A model generated the notes under the pieces. That model ran no database searches. It worked only from the letters and a program-made list of their open reading frames with translations, and had not been told where the DNA came from. From Microbacterium sp. Yaish 1 (GTDB taxonomy: Bacteria; Actinomycetota; Actinomycetes; Actinomycetales; Microbacteriaceae): a DNA stretch of 64,000 bases. The stretch lies in NCBI RefSeq assembly GCF_002245215.1, contig NZ_NPMR01000002.1, forward strand, positions 1,219,557 to 1,283,556, written 5' to 3'. This document shows, piece by piece, positions 58,389 through 64,000 of the stretch. The stretch's first letter is position 1. Each line of letters begins with the position of its first letter. A program made the translations under genes and the position numbers.

Positions 58389-59657
58389 ATGACCACAGCC
58401 GTCGCCAGCACCGCCCCTCCATCCCGCGCCCTGACGTGGGCGCGCCCGCTCGGGGCGCTCGCTCAGCTCGCCGCCCTCGGCTTCGCGGGCACCGCCGCGT
58501 TCACCGTCATCCTGACGCTCATGGCGGTCGGCATAGGCCTCACTCCGGCGCTCGGCCTCGGCCTGCCGATCCTCGTCGGCTTCGTCTATGCGCTCTGGCT
58601 GACCGGTTGGCTCGAGTACGCCCGCGTCGATGGGTTGTACGGGTGGGGACTGCCGCCGCTGTCGGCGCGCAGCAGCGGCCGGCCCGGGTTCGGCGGGTGG
58701 CTGCGCACGGTCTGGCTGCAGTTCACCGACGGTCGCATGTGGCGCGGTGTGGCTCACTCGGCGATTTCGACCGTGCTGGGCCTCATCGTGCTGAGCCTGG
58801 CGAGCCTGCTCGCGTCGGGTGTCGCCCTTCTCTTCGCGCCGCTGTACGCCACCAGCGACGTCACGATCGGGTCGACCTGGATCACCGTGCCGCTCGAGGG
58901 CGCCGTCGTGGCCGGCGTGCTGATGGTCATCGTGCCGGCAGCCGTGCTCGTGGGCATCGCTCTTCTGCACGGCGTCCTCGCGAAATCGATCCTCGTCCCC
59001 TCTCGTGAGGCCCAGCTCGTCGAAGCCGCACGCACCGCGGGGGTGCAGCGCGAAGGCGCGGTCCGCGCCGGTGAGCTCGAGCGCACCCGCATCGAGCGCG
59101 ACCTGCACGACGGCGTCCAGCCCCGTCTGGTCTCGGTCGGCATGACGCTGGGACTTGCTCAGCAGAAGATCGACGACGACCCGGATGCCGCGAAGGAATT
59201 GCTCGCCGAGGCGCACACCTCGACGAAGGCAGCCATCACCGAGCTGCGTCAGCTCGCCCGCGGCATCCACGCCTCGGTGCTCGACGACCGGGGGCTCGAC
59301 GCGGCGCTGTCGGCCCTCGCCGCCCGCTCGCACGTCCCTGTCAGCCTCGACGTGCGGGTCGATCAGCGATGCAGCCGCACCGCCGAGGCGGCCGTGTACT
59401 TCGCCATCGCGGAGTCGCTCACCAACGCCGCCAAGCACTCGCGGGCCGGAGAATGCCGCGTGGTGGTCCGCCATCGCGACGACCACACCCTCTGGGCGCG
59501 CGTCGAGGACAATGGCGTCGGAGGCGCCCGGGTCGTTCCCGGAGGCGGGCTCGACGGGATCATCAACCGCATCACCGCGGCCGGCGGCACGACGCGCCTC
59601 GACAGCCCGGCCGGCGGTCCGACGGCTCTGGAGGTGAGCGTCCCGTGCGCATCCTGA
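58389..59657 (+). CDS. NarL-type sensor histidine kinase
   Basis: 422 aa. An N-terminal multi-helix sensor (about four helices to residue 200) resembles the putative-sensor/DUF4153-like membrane module. HisKA_3 carries the phospho-acceptor His240 in ERDLHDGVQPRLVSVG; the HATPase domain has FAIAESLTNAAKHSRA and VEDNGVGGA. It phosphorylates the response regulator whose gene overlaps by 13 nt. The signal is unknown; envelope stress is likely given the downstream DUF4097-like protein (inference). Confidence 0.93.
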   Translation: MTTAVASTAPPSRALTWARPLGALAQLAALGFAGTAAFTVILTLMAVGIGLTPALGLGLPILVGFVYALWLTGWLEYARVDGLYGWGLPPLSARSSGRPGFGGWLRTVWLQFTDGRMWRGVAHSAISTVLGLIVLSLASLLASGVALLFAPLYATSDVTIGSTWITVPLEGAVVAGVLMVIVPAAVLVGIALLHGVLAKSILVPSREAQLVEAARTAGVQREGAVRAGELERTRIERDLHDGVQPRLVSVGMTLGLAQQKIDDDPDAAKELLAEAHTSTKAAITELRQLARGIHASVLDDRGLDAALSALAARSHVPVSLDVRVDQRCSRTAEAAVYFAIAESLTNAAKHSRAGECRVVVRHRDDHTLWARVEDNGVGGARVVPGGGLDGIINRITAAGGTTRLDSPAGGPTALEVSVPCAS

Positions 59658-60322
59658 TCTGCGAGGATTCCACGCTGCTGCGCGAGGGACTGGTGCGGCT
59701 GCTGGCCGACTCGGGCCACGAGGTCGCCGCCGCCCTCCCCGACGCCGAGGGCCTGTCGGCCGCCGTGATCGAGACCGCCCCCGACCTCTGCATCCTCGAC
59801 GTCCGGCTGCCGCCGACGTTCACCGACGAGGGCATCCGCGCGGCCCTCGCGCTGCGCGCCGAGAACCCGCGACTGCCGATCCTCGTGCTGAGCCAGTACG
59901 TCGAGGAGCGTTACGCGAGCGAGCTCATCACCTCGCAGGGAGCAGCCCTGGGCTACCTCCTGAAGGACCGTGTGGCCGACGTCGGCGAGTTCCTGGCGAC
60001 GATCGAGCGCATCGGGTCGGGAGCCACGGTCCTCGACCCCGAGGTGGTCGCGCAGCTCCTGACGCGACGTTCACGCGATGAGCGGATGTCGCGGCTCACC
60101 GAGCGCGAGCGCACGGTGCTCGCGCTCATCGCCGAAGGGCGCAGCAACCAGGCCATCGCCGGGGCGATGTTCCTCAGCGAGGCGAGCGTCGAGAAGTACA
60201 TCACCTCCCTTTTCCAGAAGCTCGATCTCGAGCAGGACGAGCACGGCAACCGTCGCGTGCTCGCCGCGCTCGTCCACCTCGAACACGGCGGCTCGCAGCC
60301 GCAGAACGGAACAGTCCGATGA
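59645..60322 (+). CDS. NarL/LuxR-type response regulator
   Basis: 225 aa. The receiver has acidic EDS pocket, phospho-acceptor Asp52 (CILDVRLPP) and Lys in GYLLKDRV; the C-terminal LuxR HTH reads LTERERTVLALIAEGRSNQAIAGAMFLSEASVEKYI. The GTG start lies in the kinase 3' end and the stop overlaps the DUF4097-like gene by 4 nt. Confidence 0.94.
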   Translation: MRILICEDSTLLREGLVRLLADSGHEVAAALPDAEGLSAAVIETAPDLCILDVRLPPTFTDEGIRAALALRAENPRLPILVLSQYVEERYASELITSQGAALGYLLKDRVADVGEFLATIERIGSGATVLDPEVVAQLLTRRSRDERMSRLTERERTVLALIAEGRSNQAIAGAMFLSEASVEKYITSLFQKLDLEQDEHGNRRVLAALVHLEHGGSQPQNGTVR

Positions 60323-61203
60323 GCACGACCCTGAACCCGCCTCCCGCCACTCCGCCGGGGCCCCCGGTCGAGCCGCCGACCACGGGCGACATGCCGCCGG
60401 CCGGGTCGGCACCGGCACCGTCGCCATCGGCTCGGGTGATCGCCGGACTCACGATCGCCGCAGGAGCAGCCGTCGTTCTATTCACCGCGGGCACCGGTGT
60501 CGTGTCGACCATCGTCAGCGGTGGTGCGGCGACCTCGACGATCTCGGCGCCGACCACGGGCGTGAACATGCTCGAGATGGATGCCGCAGCGGCCGACGTC
60601 GAGGTCTCCTTCGGCGACGTCGACGAGGCGACGCTCACCGTGACCGGCACGGGAGGCGCCGAGGCGTGGGAGCTCGCCCGCGAGGGCGACCGCCTCGTGG
60701 TCGACTCCGACCGCGACTGGTGGAGCGGATGGCGCCTGTGGGGCGGATCGTCGCGGGCGACCCTCGTCCTGCCCGCAGGCCTCGCCGGGCTCGACGCCCA
60801 GCTGAGCGTCGGGGCGGGAGCGCTGCGTGCGGACGGCGAGTTCGGTGCGCTCGCGCTGCGAGCCGACGCCGGATCGGTCGACGCGGCCGGCTCCGCCACG
60901 AGCCTCGACGCGCGGGTGTCCGCCGGACGCGTGTCCGTCGACCTCGACGGCGTCCGCGAGGCGACCGTCGACGTCAGCGCCGGCCGAGTGTCGGGAGCGC
61001 TGTCGGGCACCGCACCGACGTCGGTGACGATCACCGCCGAGGCGGGCGGGGCCGACCTGACGCTGCCCCGCGGCGGCTACGCCGTCAGCTCGAACCAGGA
61101 GGCGGGCTCGTTTGTCAACGGCCTCACCGAGGACCCGGCATCGCGCAACCGCGTCGAGGTCCGGGTGTCGGCAGGCTCGGTCGTCCTGCGCGAGGGACGC
61201 TGA
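60319..61203 (+). CDS. DUF4097-like beta-repeat membrane protein
   Basis: 294 aa. A Pro/Thr-rich N-terminal tail, one helix (about residues 40-62), and an extracytoplasmic beta-rich region with short repeats such as LDARVSAGRVSVDLDGV and ATVDVSAGRVSGALSG, typical of the DUF4097 adhesin-like fold found in LiaF/LiaG-type partners of two-component systems. It is translated with the response regulator (ATGA). Probably the effector or sensor partner in envelope stress (inference). Confidence 0.82.
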   Translation: MSTTLNPPPATPPGPPVEPPTTGDMPPAGSAPAPSPSARVIAGLTIAAGAAVVLFTAGTGVVSTIVSGGAATSTISAPTTGVNMLEMDAAAADVEVSFGDVDEATLTVTGTGGAEAWELAREGDRLVVDSDRDWWSGWRLWGGSSRATLVLPAGLAGLDAQLSVGAGALRADGEFGALALRADAGSVDAAGSATSLDARVSAGRVSVDLDGVREATVDVSAGRVSGALSGTAPTSVTITAEAGGADLTLPRGGYAVSSNQEAGSFVNGLTEDPASRNRVEVRVSAGSVVLREGR

Positions 61204-61260
61204 GGGCGACGGGCGTTTCTGAACGATCCCTATGCACCGCTGATGAGAACCGCTCATCCG

Positions 61261-61382
61261 TTGCATCCCGTTATCTGGCCGTTATAAATTCGAGGCACGC
61301 AGTTCCCCCGACTGCGCGGTGTGATCTCTGGTGCAAGGGATGACAGGGCCGGTCGACGATTCTGAGTCGACCGGCCCTTCTC
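61261..61382 (+). ncRNA. candidate small RNA or attenuator with own promoter and terminator
   Basis: A promoter TTGCAT (61261-61266), 16 bp, TATAAA (61283-61288) predicts a start near 61295. The following 50 nt hold a hairpin CGCAGT-TCCCCCG-ACTGCG (61298-61316), and a perfect 12-bp terminator stem follows at 61346-61377 with TTCT. No ORF is present. The product would be about 85-90 nt. Its 3' end lies 40 bp before a separately promoted MFS gene. Confidence 0.6.
61346..61380 (+). terminator. strong intrinsic terminator
   Basis: GGGCCGGTCGAC (61346-61357) and GTCGACCGGCCC (61366-61377) form a perfect 12-bp stem with an 8-nt loop followed by TTCT. The best terminator of the window. Confidence 0.85.
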
Positions 61383-61409
61383 ACGTCCGGCGGGCGATGA
61401 CGGCAGTCG

Positions 61410-61421
61410 TAGGCTGGCCGG
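61410..61421 (+). promoter_or_regulatory. leaderless promoter of the MFS transporter at 61422
   Basis: TAGGCT (61410-61415), 6 nt before the GTG. Confidence 0.55.
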
Positions 61422-62633
61422 GTGCGTGCGTTCACCGGTCATCTCCCCGGCTCGCCCGCCTACCGCCGGCTCATCGCCGGACTCTTCTTCGCCGGCGTGG
61501 CGACCTTCGCCCAGCTGTACTCGCCGCAGGCCGTGCTGCCCTTCATCGGCTCGGAGTTCGGGGTCGAGCCGGCGACGGCAGCCCTGGCGGTCTCGGTCTC
61601 GACCCTCGGTCTCGCCGTCAGCGTCATCCCCTGGTCGGTCGTCGCCGACCGCATCGGCCGCGTCCCCGCGATGGCGATCGGGGTCATCGCCGCGACGGTG
61701 CTCGGCCTGCTCGCCCCGCTCGCCCCCACCCTGCCGCTGCTGCTCGGCGCCCGCCTGCTCGAAGGTGCGGCGCTCGGCGCCGTGCCCGCCATCGCGCTGG
61801 CGTACCTGTCGGAAGAGGTCGACGCGGCCCACACCGCGACGGCGGCGGGCAGCTACATCGCCGGCACCACGATCGGCGGGCTGCTCGGGCGGCTCGTCGC
61901 GGGCCCGTTCGGCGACGTCGGGCTGTGGCGCGGCGGGGTCTTCGCGGTCGCAGCGGTGTGCGCCGCGTCGGCCGCGCTCTTCCTCTGGCTCACGCCGCCG
62001 GCGCAGGGCTTCGCGCCGCAACGCCGGCGCGGCGCCTCGGGCCCCTCGCTGGTCGCCCGGCTCGCGACGAACCTGCGGGACCGCCGTCAGCTGGCCCTCT
62101 ACGCGCAGGGGTTCCTGCTCATGGGCGGCTTCGTCGCCGTGTACAACTACCTCGGGTTCCACCTGGTGGCGCCGCCGTACTCGCTGCCGCTGTGGATCGT
62201 GAGCTTCCTCTTCCTCGCGTACCTCGCCGGGACCGTCGCCTCGCCGTGGGCCGGATCGCTCGCAGGGCGGTTCGGCCGTCTGCCGGTGCTGCTGGCAGCG
62301 CTCGTGGTCATGTCCATCGGCATCATGGTGACGGCCATACCCCACGTGATCGCGGTGCTCGTGGGGCTGCTGATCCTGACCGCCGGCTTCTTCGGCGCTC
62401 ACGCGATCGCCTCGGGCTGGGCGCCCGCCGCGGCCACATCGCAGACGAGAGCTCAGGCCGCATCGCTGTACTACCTCGGGTACTACGGCGGCTCGAGCCT
62501 GTTCGGCTGGCTCCTGGGATACGCCTTCCACGACCTCGGGTGGGCCGGCGTCGCCGGATGCACCCTCGCGATGGTCGCGGTCGCCGCGCTGCTCGCGGTA
62601 CTCGGGCTCAGGGCGCCGCGTCGGACTGCCTGA
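61422..62633 (+). CDS. MFS transporter (YnfM/arabinose-efflux type)
   Basis: 403 aa with 12 helices. FAQLYSPQAVLPFIGSEFGV start, WSVVADRIGRVPAM (motif A) and GARLLEGAALGAVPAIALAYLSEE match the YnfM/CynX-like group of small-molecule exporters. The start is GTG with TAGGCT 6 nt upstream. It overlaps the convergent MFS gene by 26 bp. Substrate unknown. Confidence 0.92.
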   Translation: MRAFTGHLPGSPAYRRLIAGLFFAGVATFAQLYSPQAVLPFIGSEFGVEPATAALAVSVSTLGLAVSVIPWSVVADRIGRVPAMAIGVIAATVLGLLAPLAPTLPLLLGARLLEGAALGAVPAIALAYLSEEVDAAHTATAAGSYIAGTTIGGLLGRLVAGPFGDVGLWRGGVFAVAAVCAASAALFLWLTPPAQGFAPQRRRGASGPSLVARLATNLRDRRQLALYAQGFLLMGGFVAVYNYLGFHLVAPPYSLPLWIVSFLFLAYLAGTVASPWAGSLAGRFGRLPVLLAALVVMSIGIMVTAIPHVIAVLVGLLILTAGFFGAHAIASGWAPAAATSQTRAQAASLYYLGYYGGSSLFGWLLGYAFHDLGWAGVAGCTLAMVAVAALLAVLGLRAPRRTA

Positions 62634-63969
62634 CCGCGCCTGCGACCGGGACCGCCGGCGCGGGCTCGGGCGGTGGCGCATCGGCGTACGCCCGGCTCAG
62701 CCGCCGGTACTGCGGCGAGGCGAACGCGAGGATCACGACGAGGAGCATCACGACGCTCGCGGCGACGAAGGCCAGGGCGATGCCGCGTGCCTCACCACCG
62801 CCGAGCAGCCAGCCGAAGCTGCGGTCTCCGGCGTCGCTGCGCATGAACGGGATGAGGCCGAACTGCGCGAGGGGTCCGATGAGATACGCCGAGATCGGCG
62901 ACGCCGCCGACTCGACCGACGCCGCGAACCCGAAGACGCGGCCCTGGGTGCGGTACGGCACGACTCGCTGGATGACGGTCTGCTCGGCGGCCTCGGCGAC
63001 GGGCATGAGCATCATGAAGACGAAGATCCCGAGGGCGTACAGCCACCACCACTCCCGGATCGCGAACGTCATGCCGAGCACGGCGACGCCGACGTTGACG
63101 AGCAGCAGCGTGCGCACCGGATTGCGGCCGAGGCCGCGGGCGGCCACGAGCGCGCCGCCGAGGATGAAGCCGGTGCCGGTGACCGCGAGCACGACACCCC
63201 ACGCCTCGACCGTGAACAGCGTCAGCCCGTACGGATCCATGAGCGCCATGAACACCCCGCCGACGAGGTTGTTGAGGGTCGTGAACAGGATCAGGGCCAA
63301 CAGCCCGGGCACCGAGCGGATCGCCGGGAGGACACCGCGGAACGTGAAGGCGGGCGTCGCTGCCCCGTGCGCCGGGGTGACGCCGCGCTCGGGGATCGAG
63401 ACGAAGGTCAGATGGGCGAGGGCCGACGCGGTCGCCACGACCGCGATCACGACGGTCCATCCCATTCCGAGGAGGCCGATCGAGAGGCCGGAGAAGACGC
63501 TCGTGACGATGAACGCGACGCCCTGGACGGTTCCGACCAGGCCGTTCGCCCGATCCCGCCGGTCGCTCGGCACGAGCAGGGTGACGGTGGTCGACAGCGC
63601 GATGTTGCGCAGGTTCTCGACCACTCCCCCGACGAGGATCAGCCCCGCGAAGACCCAGAACCACGGCCGACCCCAATCGACGAGCACCGACTCCGGGAAC
63701 AGCAGGTAGATCGCGCCGGCGCCGAGATAGGTCGACAGGGTGATGAGGCTCGAGAGCACCATCACGGCCTTCTTCTTCATGTGGTCGACGAGGGCCCCGA
63801 AGACCACGCCGAACACGGCGACGAGCAGCATGTACGACCCGCCGATGATGGAGGTCGCCAGCACGTTCTGCGTCGCGAGGTAGGCCCAGAACGTCAGGGC
63901 GAACCAGAGGAAGCTCGAGGTCACGTTCGCGAGCAGGGTGTTGCCGAGCACCTGGCGGAACGCGCGCAT
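62608..63969 (-). CDS. MFS transporter (start near window edge)
   Basis: 453 aa with about 12 helices. LVPSDRRDRANGLVGTVQGVAFIVTSVFSGL and VPYRTQGRVFGFAASVESAASPISAYLIGPLAQ are typical of the actinobacterial MFS_3-like exporters (macrolide-efflux type). The ATG at 63969 has a GGAG 9 nt upstream and was chosen for that, but the frame stays open to the window edge (PLSALETSR), so the true start may lie beyond. Substrate unknown. Confidence 0.88.
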   Translation of the reverse strand: MRAFRQVLGNTLLANVTSSFLWFALTFWAYLATQNVLATSIIGGSYMLLVAVFGVVFGALVDHMKKKAVMVLSSLITLSTYLGAGAIYLLFPESVLVDWGRPWFWVFAGLILVGGVVENLRNIALSTTVTLLVPSDRRDRANGLVGTVQGVAFIVTSVFSGLSIGLLGMGWTVVIAVVATASALAHLTFVSIPERGVTPAHGAATPAFTFRGVLPAIRSVPGLLALILFTTLNNLVGGVFMALMDPYGLTLFTVEAWGVVLAVTGTGFILGGALVAARGLGRNPVRTLLLVNVGVAVLGMTFAIREWWWLYALGIFVFMMLMPVAEAAEQTVIQRVVPYRTQGRVFGFAASVESAASPISAYLIGPLAQFGLIPFMRSDAGDRSFGWLLGGGEARGIALAFVAASVVMLLVVILAFASPQYRRLSRAYADAPPPEPAPAVPVAGAVRQSDAAP

Positions 63970-64000
63970 GCGCGAGGTCTCCAGCGCGCTGAGCGGGGCG

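Noticed and set aside
61295..61382. Assignment of the small RNA to the known 6C RNA family
   Set aside because: Only one C-rich hairpin with five Cs is visible, not the two C-rich loops of that family.

Overview
The window is GC-rich actinobacterial chromosome. Codon usage, a menaquinone locus containing PLDc_N and DUF4229 membrane proteins, a system II cytochrome c cluster, an HTH/bS22 gene pair and many leaderless promoters all point to Microbacteriaceae, most likely Microbacterium. No rRNA, tRNA, insertion sequence, prophage or CRISPR array was seen. Almost all of it is dense core-like chromosome, with a few accessory-looking genes (a Fic protein, an MMPL/Pip efflux-type unit, a siderophore uptake locus).

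Layout. 1-9137: menaquinone synthesis (menF partial, menD, menA, menE, menB, menC) with a Fic-domain gene between menB and menC. 9156-14772: TetR regulator, an MMPL transporter with an unusual C-terminal domain, and a YhgE/Pip membrane protein, with two tandem palindromic operators between tetR and the MMPL gene. 14819-19848: ccsB, resB, ccdA, a TlpA-like thioredoxin and a phosphatase in one overlapping operon. 19874-25237: DedA, an archaeal-type AspRS, MscS channel, small redox proteins (Dabb, glutaredoxin, rhodanese), ribosomal protein bS22, an excisionase-type HTH and an ArsR regulator. 25338-30725: TrkH/TrkA potassium uptake, proC, an alpha/beta hydrolase lacking its serine, tadA and upp. 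30766-38123: a large RecB-like nuclease/helicase, nadE, a degenerate phosphopantetheinyl transferase and a nucleosidase. 38133-45443: sbcCD, an MFS exporter, small acidic proteins, GNAT and a FlaR-like kinase. 45444-47836: a regulated promoter, a Cys-rich leader peptide, a winged-helix regulator and an AlkA-like glycosylase. 47933-52607: siderophore ABC transporter and siderophore-interacting protein around a DtxR/IdeR-type iron box. 52719-54383: DUF805, DUF6412 and a second YidC-like protein. 54475-64000: S9 peptidase, aldo/keto reductase, HAD phosphatase, a sensor kinase/response regulator/DUF4097-like operon, a probable small RNA and two MFS transporters.

Three patterns cut across the genes. 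(1) At least 23 start codons are preceded by a TANNNT hexamer only 6-8 nt upstream and have no Shine-Dalgarno sequence, so their mRNAs are probably leaderless. (2) A 59-bp inverted-ended element occurs four times (14819, 47854, 52622, 54389) without length change, each time just after a stop codon. (3) The words GGATGCC/GGCATCC recur through coding DNA using otherwise rare GAT and GCA codons, suggesting selection on the DNA word itself. The most system-like candidates are the TetR/MMPL-pseudoABC/Pip unit, the Cys-rich leader plus winged-helix regulator, and the small RNA or attenuator at 61261-61382.
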